A stretch of 64,000 bases of DNA from the NCBI GenBank assembly GCA_032139905.1, contig JAQJDB010000007.1, positions 124,001-188,000 of the forward strand. Reading direction: 5' to 3'. This document shows positions 38,735 through 48,286 of this stretch, in pieces (position 1 is the stretch's first letter; each line of letters starts with the position of its first letter). The stretch comes from Nitrospira sp. MA-1. Its GTDB lineage: Bacteria; Nitrospirota; Nitrospiria; Nitrospirales; UBA8639. Made by a program: the position numbers and the translations under genes. Under the pieces are notes generated by a model. The model did not search any database, had not been told where the DNA came from, and worked only from the letters and a program-made list of their open reading frames with translations.

Positions 38735-39577
38735 TTAAGTCTCCTGTTTTTGGTTCACTATTGCTTCGCACAATGCCGCTAATTGGGTGTCTTCCACATC
38801 TCGAACTCCCTGAGAGTCAACTAATTTTACGGTCGGGAAAATTCGTCGGACCAAATCAGGTCCCCCGGTTCCGACATCCTCATCTGCGGCATTGATTAAG
38901 GCACGAAGGGCCACTTTGACCGCGTCGTCTTCTGGTAAGTTTTTCCGAAAATATTCCTTTAAAGTGGATCGGGCATCTTTTCCGCCTGAGCCGACTGCGT
39001 GAAAATCCGTGTCTTCGTAGCGTCCTCCGGTAATGTCATATTTGAAGAGCCGCCCAACCTCTCGTTTGTGGTCATAGCCGACAAATAGGGGAATGACCAC
39101 GAGTCCATGCAAGACCATAGGGAAATTTGCCTTAACCATATGCCCAAGCCTGTTGGCTTTCCCTTCGCAGGTTAAGGGCTGTCCGTCAAGTTTCTCGTAA
39201 TGTTCCAGCTCGATTCGGAACAGCTTGGCCATTTCCACGCAGGGCCCTGCAGCCCCTGCAATAGCCATGGCGGAATAGCCATCGGTTTGAAAGACCTTTT
39301 CCATGCGATTCGCGGCGATTTGATATCCTTCCGTTGCGCGACGGTCTCCGGCGATGAGGACGCCGTTATCATAGGTGAAGGCGAGAACCGTGGTGCCGTG
39401 GGGCCAGGGAAACTGATTGGAGGACATCAAGGATGGGTCTGTTTGGCCTTGTTGGGAGAGTGAGGTTTTCCATCGCTCCATGGGGAGCAATTCGGGTCGT
39501 TGTGAGGTGAGATATTGGTAAAAACTGGAACACGGATCGGCTGAAAAGTTTGGAAAGGGGATGTCTTTAAAATTCAT
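38735..39577 (-). CDS. prcB: 20S proteasome beta subunit
   Basis: 280 residues. A 61-residue propeptide ends in PWPHG and the catalytic Thr follows at position 62 (TTVLAFTYDNGVLIAGDRRATEG). Conserved GDRR and the later SGGKDA are in place. After self-cleavage it forms the proteolytic inner rings. It lies between dop (41 bases upstream) and prcA. Confidence 0.95.
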   Translation of the reverse strand: MNFKDIPFPNFSADPCSSFYQYLTSQRPELLPMERWKTSLSQQGQTDPSLMSSNQFPWPHGTTVLAFTYDNGVLIAGDRRATEGYQIAANRMEKVFQTDGYSAMAIAGAAGPCVEMAKLFRIELEHYEKLDGQPLTCEGKANRLGHMVKANFPMVLHGLVVIPLFVGYDHKREVGRLFKYDITGGRYEDTDFHAVGSGGKDARSTLKEYFRKNLPEDDAVKVALRALINAADEDVGTGGPDLVRRIFPTVKLVDSQGVRDVEDTQLAALCEAIVNQKQET

Positions 39578-39618
39578 GTGACCTCAATGGTACCTTGCCG
39601 AATGGGTTCTCTGTTCAT

Positions 39619-41097
39619 TTAGGACTTCCCGAGTCGGGATATTAACTGATCCACCGAGGTAATGTCCCTAAACAATTCTTGCGTGAGCTGTTGAGTGCCT
39701 CGATAAGGATCCATCAATGGAATACGCTTAATAGCGGAATTTCCCGAGTGAAGGAGGACGGACGTCCAACTCATGCCGTATACCTGTTTTGGAAGGTGTT
39801 TTAAGCATTGACCTCGAAAAAAAGCCCGAGTGAAAGCCGGTGCAGTCTGACGAGCCCGTTCGACTTCCTGATCAAGAGTTAGACGTTCTATTTGGCCTGT
39901 TCGCTCCAAGGTGTAGTACAGCCCTTTGGTTGGTCGCACGTCGTGATACTGTAAATCCATCATGGCCACTCTGGGATCTTTCCAGGAGCATTGTTTGCGA
40001 TCCATGTAGGATTGAATTAATGCGTGTTTGGCGACCCAATCGACTTCGCGCCGAAGCTCAAAGGGATCACGCTCCAAGGTAGCCAGGGTGGATTCCCAGC
40101 GTACAAGCACCTCTTTGGTGATAGGGGAGACCTCTCTGGTTCGATAAAAGTCATGGGCTGATTGCAGAAAGGCCCGCTGAATAGCGATGGCGGTGGTGTG
40201 TTGCCCATTGTGTAAAGGAAGCGACGTTTTCACGGTCAGATCTCGTGATACCGCCTTGATGGCCTTGACGGGATCGGTCAATTCAATATGAGGAAGGGCT
40301 CCTTCTTGTTCCAGCATTTCCATGATAATGGCGGTGGTGCCGATTTTTAAGAAGGTGGATACCTCGGACATATTGGCATCACCCACGATGACGTGAAGAC
40401 GTCGGTAGTCGCCTTGATGGGCATGAGGTTCATCACGTGTATTTATAATAGGACGGTGAACCATCGTGTTGAGATCAAGCAGGCATTCAAAAAAATCTGC
40501 CCGTTGTGAAATTTGATAGGAAACAGGATCTGCTCCGTTTTCTGCTCCGACTTTTCCTGCTCCACAAAAGATGGGGCGGGAAACAAAGAAGGGGAGTAGC
40601 ACGTTGGCTATCTGCTCGAACGGGATCCGGCGGGATAAAATATAATTTTCGTGGTATCCGAAACTGTTGCCTTTCCCGTCTGAGTTGTTGCGGTAGACCA
40701 GAAAGTTTTCTTCCCCGCTACTGTGGTTCAGGCGGGCCAGACATTCAGCCACAATGTGGTCCCCGGCACGTTCATAGGCCACCACCTCACGGGGATTGCT
40801 GCATTCGGGGGTGGAATATTCCGGATGAGCGCCATCGACGTAGAGACGACCGGCATTCGGCAAGACTTTATTGAGTTGACGATTATAGGTCGCGCTTGGT
40901 CTTTCGGGTTCGCCTTCGACCGGAAAGCCTCGAGCATCCAGGAAGGGATTTTCGTTCTCGTAATCCCAGAGAGCGGCGGGAGTTGGGAGATGGGGACAGT
41001 GACTGATTAACCGAAGGGAATTCGCTACGGGATCAGGGTGGCCTGTGGAGCGAGAAATAATTCCGAATTCAGTTTCCGTTCCAAGAATTCGCAGCAA
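39619..41097 (-). CDS. dop: Dop, deamidase/depupylase
   Basis: 492 residues. It begins MLRILGTETEFGII and contains the Dop-specific insertion (ALWDYENENPFLDARGFPV), then AHPEYSTPECSNP, YRNNSDGKGNSFGYHENY, INTRDEPHAHQGDYRRLHV and GDANMSEVST. The Dop-loop and the GKGNSFGY text separate it from PafA. It activates a Gln-ended tag or removes tags from substrates. It is placed between ARC and prcB, with 30-41 base gaps. Confidence 0.93.
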   Translation of the reverse strand: MLRILGTETEFGIISRSTGHPDPVANSLRLISHCPHLPTPAALWDYENENPFLDARGFPVEGEPERPSATYNRQLNKVLPNAGRLYVDGAHPEYSTPECSNPREVVAYERAGDHIVAECLARLNHSSGEENFLVYRNNSDGKGNSFGYHENYILSRRIPFEQIANVLLPFFVSRPIFCGAGKVGAENGADPVSYQISQRADFFECLLDLNTMVHRPIINTRDEPHAHQGDYRRLHVIVGDANMSEVSTFLKIGTTAIIMEMLEQEGALPHIELTDPVKAIKAVSRDLTVKTSLPLHNGQHTTAIAIQRAFLQSAHDFYRTREVSPITKEVLVRWESTLATLERDPFELRREVDWVAKHALIQSYMDRKQCSWKDPRVAMMDLQYHDVRPTKGLYYTLERTGQIERLTLDQEVERARQTAPAFTRAFFRGQCLKHLPKQVYGMSWTSVLLHSGNSAIKRIPLMDPYRGTQQLTQELFRDITSVDQLISRLGKS

Positions 41098-41127
41098 GGA
41101 GGCCTCATGGAGAGCAGCTAAAAATGG

Positions 41128-42810
41128 TTAAAAATAATGCCCAACGCTGATGGTTTCAATTTCTCGAGGCTCTGAATCCTCGTCGGTGGTTAAGGTGCGC
41201 ACATGAACAATTTTTTCGCCTTTTTTGCCTGCTATTTTTGCCCAGTCATCGGGGTGAGTGGTATTTGGTAAATCTTCCTGTTCTTTGAATTCTTCCCGAA
41301 TGCCCCGCAGAAAGTCCTCGGGTTTCAGGCCTTTGGCTTCGCCGGAAATTGCCCGTTTGATGGCCAGTTTTTTTGCACGGGAGACCACACTTTCGATCAA
41401 CGCGCCACTGGAAAAATCTTTGAAGTACACCGTTTCCTTTTCCCCATTGGCATAGGTGACTTCCAGAAATTGATTTTCTTCCGTCAAGGCATACATGGCC
41501 TCCACGGTGGTTTCAATAAGATGATTGATAAACGTCGATCGATCTGAGCCATGTTGGGTCAATTCAGCTTCCGCAAGGGGCAAGTCTGAGGTCAGATATT
41601 TCCCGAGAATATCTTTTGCACTCTGCTTGTCAGGTCTGGGAATCTTAATTTTGATATCCAGACGCCCCGGTCTCAAAACCGCCGGATCAATGAGATCTTG
41701 CCGGTTACTGGCACCGATGACGATGACGTCTCGAAGGCTTTCTACTCCATCAATTTCGGATAAGAATTGGGGAACGATAGTTGATTCCATATCCGAGGAA
41801 ATACCTGTCCCTCTTGTTCGGAATAACGCATCCATTTCATCAAAGAAGACAATGACCGGATTGCCGTGTGACGCCTTCTCCTTCGCTTTCGCAAACACTT
41901 CTCGAATTTGACGTTCGGATTCACCGACATATTTGTTCAATAACTCGGGTCCCTTGATGTGGAGGAAGTAACTGCGAACGTCCTTGCCTTTGAGGTGACC
42001 GAGTTTTTTCGCGATGGAGTTTGCGACAGCTTTGGCAATCAAGGTTTTCCCGCATCCAGGCGGTCCATATAGCAAAAGACCTTTTGGAGGGGATAAGCGG
42101 TGTTCAGCAAAGAGCTCTGGATACAGGAAGGGCAATTCCACGGCGTCCTTCACCTGCTCCAGTTCTTTGGTTAACCCACCGATCTGGTCATACTGAATAT
42201 CCGGAACTTCCTCAATGACGAGTTCCTCCATTTCACCTTTGGGAAGTTTTTCGATGAGGTATCCGGATCGTGGTTCAAAGAGGAGATGGTCGCCGACACT
42301 CAAAGTCTGGTGTTTCAGCGAATCCGAGATTTCAACCACTCGCTCGTCGTCCAGGCGAAGGCTAACCACTGCGCGTCCATCGTCCAGGAGGTGTTTGAGA
42401 TGGGCGATTTCGCCTTGCGGATCATACCCTCGCGATTCAATCACGTTCAGGCCTTCGTTCAAAATAACTTCTTGGCCTTTTTTAAGGGAATCTGCCGGGA
42501 TAGATGGATGAAGGTTGACCCGTAGCTTTCTACCGCCAAGTGAGACAGTCACGGTCCCGTCTGCGTTCGTGTTGTAGAAGATGGCAAAAGTTGATGGAGG
42601 CGCCGTGAGTTTGTCGACTTCCTTTCGAAGCGCTTCGATTTGTGCTTTGGCTTCCTGTAACGTAGAAACTAACTGCTCGTTTTTCTGCTGAGAAAGGTGC
42701 AGCTTTTGACGAGATTCATGCAGTTGCCGCATTTCGAGTTCCATGGACTCAATCTCGGTTCGTAACTTTTCAATTTCACGGATATGATCGTCTGATTTTC
42801 GGATTCCCAT
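41128..42810 (-). CDS. mpa: Proteasome-associated AAA ATPase ARC/Mpa
   Basis: 560 residues. The N-terminal coiled coil (about 8-70) recognises the tag, then OB domains (about 75-190) and the AAA core. Walker A is GPPGCGKT (249-256) and Walker B VIVFFDEMDALF (319-330). The C-terminus ends GHYF, a variant of the GQYL-type docking tail that opens the proteasome gate. It is the first gene of the locus, 192 bases after thiE in the same direction. Confidence 0.95.
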   Translation of the reverse strand: MGIRKSDDHIREIEKLRTEIESMELEMRQLHESRQKLHLSQQKNEQLVSTLQEAKAQIEALRKEVDKLTAPPSTFAIFYNTNADGTVTVSLGGRKLRVNLHPSIPADSLKKGQEVILNEGLNVIESRGYDPQGEIAHLKHLLDDGRAVVSLRLDDERVVEISDSLKHQTLSVGDHLLFEPRSGYLIEKLPKGEMEELVIEEVPDIQYDQIGGLTKELEQVKDAVELPFLYPELFAEHRLSPPKGLLLYGPPGCGKTLIAKAVANSIAKKLGHLKGKDVRSYFLHIKGPELLNKYVGESERQIREVFAKAKEKASHGNPVIVFFDEMDALFRTRGTGISSDMESTIVPQFLSEIDGVESLRDVIVIGASNRQDLIDPAVLRPGRLDIKIKIPRPDKQSAKDILGKYLTSDLPLAEAELTQHGSDRSTFINHLIETTVEAMYALTEENQFLEVTYANGEKETVYFKDFSSGALIESVVSRAKKLAIKRAISGEAKGLKPEDFLRGIREEFKEQEDLPNTTHPDDWAKIAGKKGEKIVHVRTLTTDEDSEPREIETISVGHYF

Positions 42811-43002
42811 TGTCGGATCCTATCTGGTTCGAGGTTTCAAAGAAACCGGAAGACACATATTGCTGAGAAGAACCCCTGCCTTGTTTGAATGCCGGGGAAA
42901 GAGGATGTCCGCACCATCCTTCACTGTGAAGATCTTACCACCCAAAAATTTTTAGGGTCAACCGAATACGGGCATTATGACTGCCTGAAATAATTTGACA
43001 AT

Positions 43003-43629
43003 TCAGGATAATCGTGCAAGCAGTTCCCCTGTGATGTCTGGAATTGAAGGCGATTGAAGAATGGAAGAAATGACGGCGACTCCGTAAGCCCCGGATGATA
43101 AGACGTCAGGAACTCTGATCGGGGTGATACCTCCAATGGCATAGATGGGCACGTGGATAGTTCGGCTCGTTTTCTGAAGAATCTGGATTCCTAAAGGTGG
43201 TCCATATGCTCGCTTTGAAGGCGTATCAAAAATGGGACCAAGCACGATGAAGTCGGCCCCTTCCGCTTCCGCCACTCGGGCTTCTTCAACGGAATGCGTC
43301 GAGACGCCGATGAGGTGTCCGGTTCCTAACAGGCGACGAGCAACGGAAACCGGAAGACTATTTGTCCGAAGATGTACGCCGTCGGCTCCAATGGCAAGGA
43401 CCAGGTCGATACGATCATTCAATAAGATGATTCCATGTTGGTGTTTGATAAGAGGGAAGAGCTGTTGACAAAGGGAAGTCAGATCTCGAGTCTTCAGGTC
43501 TTTTTCGCGGACTTGCACCATCCGGACCCCGGCGTCTACCGCTTCGGTTAGCACGGAGGAGAGGGGACGATTGAGAGTTTGATGCCGATCGGTCAGAAGA
43601 TAAAGTTTGGGAAGAATGCGCGAGGACAT
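43003..43629 (-). CDS. thiE: Thiamin-phosphate synthase
   Basis: 208 residues. TIM-barrel marks are LYLLTDRHQTLNRPL, VRMVQVREKDLKTRDL, LLNDRIDLVLAIGADGVHL, GVSTHSVEEA, FIVLGPIFDTPSKRAYGPPLG and YAIGGITP. It joins the pyrimidine and thiazole phosphates to form thiamin phosphate. It follows thiG by 13 bases. Confidence 0.95.
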   Translation of the reverse strand: MSSRILPKLYLLTDRHQTLNRPLSSVLTEAVDAGVRMVQVREKDLKTRDLTSLCQQLFPLIKHQHGIILLNDRIDLVLAIGADGVHLRTNSLPVSVARRLLGTGHLIGVSTHSVEEARVAEAEGADFIVLGPIFDTPSKRAYGPPLGIQILQKTSRTIHVPIYAIGGITPIRVPDVLSSGAYGVAVISSILQSPSIPDITGELLARLS

Positions 43630-43642
43630 TCCTAATAATGGG

Positions 43643-44416
43643 TTACAGCATTCCCTCGATAGGGCTGCTGGCCGTCGCGTATAACTTCCTGGGAATTCTT
43701 CCAGCCCTGTAAGCTAATCGCCCGGCGTCGACGGCGTACCGCATGGCCGTGGCCATCATCAACGGATCTTTGGCTCCGGCAATAGCCGTGTTCATTAATA
43801 CGGCATCGGCTCCGTATTCCATGGCCAGGGCTGCGTCAGAAGCGGTTCCAACTCCAGCGTCAACGATGACCGGTACATTGACTGTTTCCATGATGATTTT
43901 GAGATTATACGGATTGCGAATACCGAGACCTGAACCGATCGGTGCGGCGAGTGGCATCACGGCAGGACATCCAATATCGGCTAACTTTTTGGCGACAATG
44001 GGGTCGTCATTGGTATACGGTAATACCACAAAGCCTTCGGCGATCAAAATTTTTGCGGCTTCAATGAGCCCGGCCGTATCAGGAAATAGCGTACGTTCAT
44101 CTCCAATCACCTCTAATTTCACCAAATCTGAAACGCCTGCAGCACGGGCCAGTCGTGAATAACGAACGGCATCCTCAACGGTATAACACCCTGCCGTGTT
44201 GGGTAAAATGGTATATTTTTTCGGATCAAGGTAATCTAGTAAATTTTCTGATTTATGATCGGTGATGTTGACCCGGCGAACCGCAACCGTCACTACATCA
44301 GCTCCGGAAGCTTCAATGGCTTTTCGGGTTTCCTCAAAGTTTTGATATTTTCCGGTTCCGACCCAGAGCCGAGAGCGGAATGTTCGACCAGCAATGATTA
44401 ACGGATCCTGATTCAT
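43643..44416 (-). CDS. thiG: Thiazole synthase
   Basis: 257 residues from the ATG at 44416 ([13 protein letters not shown]), with a GGGGAAGAG ribosome site; a longer frame begins inside thiS. The catalytic Lys lies in [10 protein letters not shown], with [28 protein letters not shown] and [10 protein letters not shown] also conserved. It forms the thiazole ring using ThiS thiocarboxylate. It lies between thiS and thiE. Confidence 0.95.
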   Translation of the reverse strand: MNQDPLIIAGRTFRSRLWVGTGKYQNFEETRKAIEASGADVVTVAVRRVNITDHKSENLLDYLDPKKYTILPNTAGCYTVEDAVRYSRLARAAGVSDLVKLEVIGDERTLFPDTAGLIEAAKILIAEGFVVLPYTNDDPIVAKKLADIGCPAVMPLAAPIGSGLGIRNPYNLKIIMETVNVPVIVDAGVGTASDAALAMEYGADAVLMNTAIAGAKDPLMMATAMRYAVDAGRLAYRAGRIPRKLYATASSPIEGML

Positions 44417-44435
44417 CTCTTCCCCTTCAATCGCC

Positions 44436-44645
44436 TCATGTGGGGCAGCCGCCTCCAATAAAGCTTAAAATTTCAACCTTGTCTCCATCGTGAAGATTCC
44501 AGGTGAGAAAATCTCCACGGTCTAATATTTTTAGGTTGATTTCTACTGCGACTTGTTCGGAACGGAGGTCAAGCGTTGAGAGAAGTTGTGCGACCGTCAA
44601 CGGTTCCTCGGCCTCGCGTTGTTCTCCATTCACGACTATGTTCAT
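44436..44645 (-). CDS. thiS: ThiS sulfur-carrier protein with C-terminal extension
   Basis: 69 residues of the ubiquitin-like ThiS fold ([40 protein letters not shown]). ThiS normally ends in Gly-Gly, which becomes a thiocarboxylate. Here three residues follow the Gly run (IGGGCPT, then stop), so processing or a different tail would be needed. The thiG start lies 19 bases after the stop. No TPP riboswitch was found upstream. Confidence 0.92.
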   Translation of the reverse strand: MNIVVNGEQREAEEPLTVAQLLSTLDLRSEQVAVEINLKILDRGDFLTWNLHDGDKVEILSFIGGGCPT

Positions 44646-44888
44646 GCGTATAGGTAAGAACGCAATGTCCAGTGTATTCCGGCCATGCAGGGATTCATCC
44701 TACGGGACTTGAGAAATTCTTGTCAATGAAATGAACGAGAGTGAAGAAGGTAGGAAGTGGTTCGTGTGAGTCAATGAAGGCTTATCTATGTGAACTGGTT
44801 TTATCGATCACATCTGACATAAAATGAGACCGATATTCATTGGATAGATTAATGAAGAGATAGCGTGGTTTGACTGAGTCGATCGTCT

Positions 44889-45365
44889 ATGGAGAAAAAC
44901 ATCAACCAGGACCTCATGGCTTTGTTCTTGTCGATGGCAGGTCTGTTGGCGTCGAGAGGTGAAAATCCCTACAAGGTCAAAGCCTATCGCCGGGCTGCTG
45001 ATTCGCTGAAGAGCCTCCAAGAGGATGTGACGGAGGTGGCGAATCGTGGCGAACTCCAAACCATTCCTGGTATTGGCAAGGAATTATCAATAAAAATCCA
45101 GGAGTTTCTCTCCACCGGGCGTATACGTGCGTATGAAGAATTAAAAACTCCTCTTCCTGATTCAGCCCTGGATTGGGTCAATCTTCCGGGATTTTCTGAA
45201 CCGATTGTCCATGATCTGGTTTTTCGATTGGGCATCACAAGCTGGGAAGATCTGGAAGCCTTGGCTCAATCGCATTTACTGCAAACCCTGCCAGGTCTAG
45301 GGACTCGTGGTGAGGAAATCTTGACGGCGATTCGAAAGAAACGAGCTCTCTGTCAGGAGTCCTGA
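44889..45365 (+). CDS. Helix-hairpin-helix protein, PolX N-terminal-like
   Basis: 158 residues. The first half matches the 8-kDa domain of X-family polymerases (MAGLLASRGENPYKVKAYRRAA, IPGIGKELSIKIQEFLSTGR) and a second HhH lies near residue 140 (LLQTLPGLGTRGEEILTAI). No polymerase palm or PHP domain follows, so it is only the DNA-binding part. It may be a stand-alone DNA-end-binding protein. The Lrp-like gene follows on the same strand. Confidence 0.8.
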   Translation: MEKNINQDLMALFLSMAGLLASRGENPYKVKAYRRAADSLKSLQEDVTEVANRGELQTIPGIGKELSIKIQEFLSTGRIRAYEELKTPLPDSALDWVNLPGFSEPIVHDLVFRLGITSWEDLEALAQSHLLQTLPGLGTRGEEILTAIRKKRALCQES

Positions 45366-45487
45366 CCCGGGAAGTAAGAAGGGGAAGCTTCTCCCATGGT
45401 TCCCCACGCACGCAATTCGGCTTGCCAAGGAACATGAAATGGATATGGAAGCATATCAAACTTTCACCTCAGAAGGATGGTTAGGTA

Positions 45488-45724
45488 ATGGCAATTTCTG
45501 CATTTGTTTTGATTGACACGACAGGGAACCACACCAAGAGTGCGTATAAAACACTTACACGCATTCAAGGTGTGAAATCCGTCTATCCGGTGACCGGTCC
45601 GTTTGATTTAATTGCCCATGTGGAAGCCGAAACGTTGGAGGAGTTGAACGACCTCATCATGGTTCGTCTTCGAGGTATTGATGGTGTCATTAAAACAAAT
45701 ACGGCAATTGTCCTCGACTTCTAA
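45488..45724 (+). CDS. Lrp/AsnC ligand-binding (RAM) domain protein
   Basis: 78 residues: only the RAM domain (FVLIDTTGNHTKSAYKTL, GVKSVYPVTGPFDLIAHVEA, GVIKTNTAIVLDF). The DNA-binding HTH half is absent, as in stand-alone RAM proteins that bind amino acids or other regulators. A terminator follows directly. Confidence 0.9.
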   Translation: MAISAFVLIDTTGNHTKSAYKTLTRIQGVKSVYPVTGPFDLIAHVEAETLEELNDLIMVRLRGIDGVIKTNTAIVLDF

Positions 45725-45743
45725 TTTCTTCAACATCTTTTGA

Positions 45744-45767
45744 CGGCCGCATTATGCGGCCGGTTTT
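45744..45767 (+). terminator. Terminator after the RAM-domain gene
   Basis: GGCCGC-ATTAT-GCGGCC is followed by GGTTTTAA. It overlaps the last codons of the convergent ctpA gene. Confidence 0.75.
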
Positions 45768-47065
45768 AACTGTTTGAAAACTTTCCATGATTTCAGCATC
45801 TCCACAGCCTTCAGTAACTGAAGGTCATCTGGAGGAATGGGCTGAGCCTGGTCCTTGTCCTGTGGGGCCGAGGGGGCTTGAGGTTTGGTCGGAGAGGGTG
45901 CAGGGGAATCCGTGGTGCTCTCGTCTTTTTTCCCTTCGGAGGACTCTTGTTTCGCCACCTGAGCGGGTTTCGGATCAATCACAATGTCGGGTTGTACCCC
46001 GATAGAATGAATCGACTTGCCATTTGGCGTAAAGTATTTTGCCGTGGTAAGCCGAAGGCCGGATCCATCGGAGAGCGGGAGAATGGTTTGCACGGAACCC
46101 TTCCCAAAAGTTGTGGTGCCAATCACGACGGCTTTTCCCCAATCCTGCATGGCTGCCGCCACAATTTCTGATGCGCTGGCAGAACCGTGGTTGACCAACA
46201 CAATCATGGGATATTGATAATTCTTACTACTTGCCCGTGCACGGTATTCATCCTTCTTGCCATTGCGTCCTTGTATTGAGACGACGAGGCGGCCGGATTC
46301 CAGGAATTGTTCGGAGACCCCCACCGCAGCGGTCAATAGCCCACCGGGATTATTTCGGAGATCGAGAATCAAGCCCTGAATGTTTTTGGCAACGAGTTTT
46401 TCCAATTCCGTGGAGAGATCCTCGACGGTGGCTTCTTGAAATTGGCTCAATCGGACATATCCAAGGTTGCCTTCCAACAGCTTGGAGCGAATGCTTTGAA
46501 TTTTAATGATGTCGCGTTTGAGGTTAAAGATCAGTGGTTTTTCCAGTCCCTCACGTTCAATGGTTAATTCCACTGATGTGCCTCGTGCGCCTCGCATATG
46601 TTGAACGGCTTCCATGAGTGTGAGATCTTTTGTCGGCTTGTCATCAACTTTGATGATGGTGTCGCCGGGTTGGATGCCGGCTTCAAAGGCCGGCGTATCT
46701 TCAATGGGGGAGATCACGGTCAGGCGATTGTTTTTTACACCGATTTGGATGCCAAGTCCTCCAAACTCTCCTTTGGTTTCAACCTGCATCTCTTTGAACA
46801 TATCCGGAGTCATAAAAGATGAATGTGGATCCAGTCCGGCCAGCATGCCTCGGAGGGCACCCTGGACAAGGTCTTTGGTTTGAGTTTCTTCCACATAATG
46901 CTTTTTGACTTGCGAAAGCACTTCAGCGAAGACTTGTAATTCCTCGTAGGGTTCGCTGGCATATCCCGCCCGGTCTCCTCCTTTTCCGATGACAATCCCC
47001 ACCAAAAGGATGGCGGTTAAGGTTAAACCAGAAATCACTACCGTCGACAATCGTTCATGTGACAT
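45752..47065 (-). CDS. ctpA: C-terminal processing peptidase (S41)
   Basis: About 437 residues from the ATG at 47065, which has AAGGAA upstream. Signal anchor (TLTAILLVGIVIG), then a PDZ domain (FGGLGIQIGVKNNRLTVISP, AGIQPGDTIIKVDD) and the S41 protease core. The catalytic Ser is in HGSASASEIVAA and the Lys in TTFGKGSVQTI. A disordered Pro/Ser/Gln-rich tail ends with LLKAVEMLKSWKVF. It cleaves periplasmic targets, often peptidoglycan hydrolases. It follows envC by 27 bases. Confidence 0.93.
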   Translation of the reverse strand: MSHERLSTVVISGLTLTAILLVGIVIGKGGDRAGYASEPYEELQVFAEVLSQVKKHYVEETQTKDLVQGALRGMLAGLDPHSSFMTPDMFKEMQVETKGEFGGLGIQIGVKNNRLTVISPIEDTPAFEAGIQPGDTIIKVDDKPTKDLTLMEAVQHMRGARGTSVELTIEREGLEKPLIFNLKRDIIKIQSIRSKLLEGNLGYVRLSQFQEATVEDLSTELEKLVAKNIQGLILDLRNNPGGLLTAAVGVSEQFLESGRLVVSIQGRNGKKDEYRARASSKNYQYPMIVLVNHGSASASEIVAAAMQDWGKAVVIGTTTFGKGSVQTILPLSDGSGLRLTTAKYFTPNGKSIHSIGVQPDIVIDPKPAQVAKQESSEGKKDESTTDSPAPSPTKPQAPSAPQDKDQAQPIPPDDLQLLKAVEMLKSWKVFKQLKPAA

Positions 47066-47092
47066 GAGACGTTCCTTCTTCCAGTTGTTCAA

Positions 47093-48286
47093 TTAAGGCT
47101 GTTTTACCAGCCATTTCAGGGGATCGATAGGGGTGGTGCCTTTACGTAATTCAAAATACAGGGTGTCTTCCTGGGTGACGCCTGTTTCGCCTGTTTCACC
47201 AATGACCTGCCCGTTTTTAACGGAGTGGCCTTCAGCCACTAAAAGTTTTGAGGCATGGGCGTAGAGAGAATAAAAGCCATTGGTATGGTCGACAATGATA
47301 ACCAGACCATATCCCTTGAGCCAGTCGGCATAGACGACGTTTCCGGATGACACTGCGCGAATCGGACTTCCTTCCTGCACGCTGATTTCTATGCCTTTTT
47401 TCGTCACAAATGTATCAAATGTGGGATGTTTTTGCCGACCGAAATTTGAAACCACTTTACCTTCAACCGGCCAAATGAAAGACCCAAGTGACGGGGGAGC
47501 TCCAGAAGGTTTGCGCATCTGGGATTGAGCCAGTTGAAACCGTTGGTCCAATTCTTTGAGGAGACTATCCACCTGTTCAGCTGAGCGCTGAAGGTCTTCA
47601 ACCATCCGTTGATGTGCGTCCTTTTCTTTGGAGAGATTAACCAAGACGGAGCGTTTTTCACGTTTGAGACCTGAAACTTTTTTGATGGTCTGTTGAGTTT
47701 CTCCCTGAAAGCGAAGGAGATCCTCCCTGGCTGCGGTCTGTTTCTCCTTGAGCTGTTGGAGATTAGAGAGGTCTTCTTGAAATTGTCGGACAAGTTGATG
47801 CTCCCGTTGGGCCACCCAGGAAAGATAATTCATCCGGTTCGAGGCCTCGGTAAAGGATTCAGCTGCAAAGAGCGTTTTTAAATATCCGGTGCGTCCTTCC
47901 ACATATAATAACCTGAGTCTGGCGGCAATGGAGGATTGTCGAGTGCGAACGTCTTGCTCCACTTCGGCAATCTTCGTGCTCAGGTTCGCCAACTCCTCGT
48001 CTGTCGCTTTAATTTGGTCATTGATGCGATTGCGTTCTTTCTTTTGTTCATGGAGTTGGCGATCCAATTTGTCAATGGTTTTTAAGACCGATCCATGTTT
48101 CTTCTCGATCCGTTTTGTTTCTTTTTTGGTTTCGGTAATTTCCTGATTGAGCTTCTCCAGCCGGAGGCGTTCCTGACTGATTTCATTTTTGATGGTTGAG
48201 GGGTCAGCACCCCAACCAGCTTGGACGAACAGAAGGAGTAGTCCGCTTGTGAGTCCTGTGTGGAGAAATAGTTTAACCCGCCTCAT
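47093..48286 (-). CDS. envC: Murein hydrolase activator EnvC
   Basis: About 397 residues from the ATG at 48286, which overlaps the ftsX stop (ATGA). A signal peptide is followed by a long coiled coil (about 30-240) and a LytM-like domain. The zinc-site residues are degenerate: FVTKKGIEISVQEGSPI and DTLYFELRKGT lack the HxxxD and HxH pattern, as in EnvC. It should be recruited by FtsEX to activate amidases at the septum. Confidence 0.9.
   Translation of the reverse strand: MRRVKLFLHTGLTSGLLLLFVQAGWGADPSTIKNEISQERLRLEKLNQEITETKKETKRIEKKHGSVLKTIDKLDRQLHEQKKERNRINDQIKATDEELANLSTKIAEVEQDVRTRQSSIAARLRLLYVEGRTGYLKTLFAAESFTEASNRMNYLSWVAQREHQLVRQFQEDLSNLQQLKEKQTAAREDLLRFQGETQQTIKKVSGLKREKRSVLVNLSKEKDAHQRMVEDLQRSAEQVDSLLKELDQRFQLAQSQMRKPSGAPPSLGSFIWPVEGKVVSNFGRQKHPTFDTFVTKKGIEISVQEGSPIRAVSSGNVVYADWLKGYGLVIIVDHTNGFYSLYAHASKLLVAEGHSVKNGQVIGETGETGVTQEDTLYFELRKGTTPIDPLKWLVKQP

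Noticed and set aside
44646-44888. Possible TPP riboswitch upstream of thiS
   Set aside because: The conserved CTGAGA and ACCTGA boxes were not found on the minus strand.
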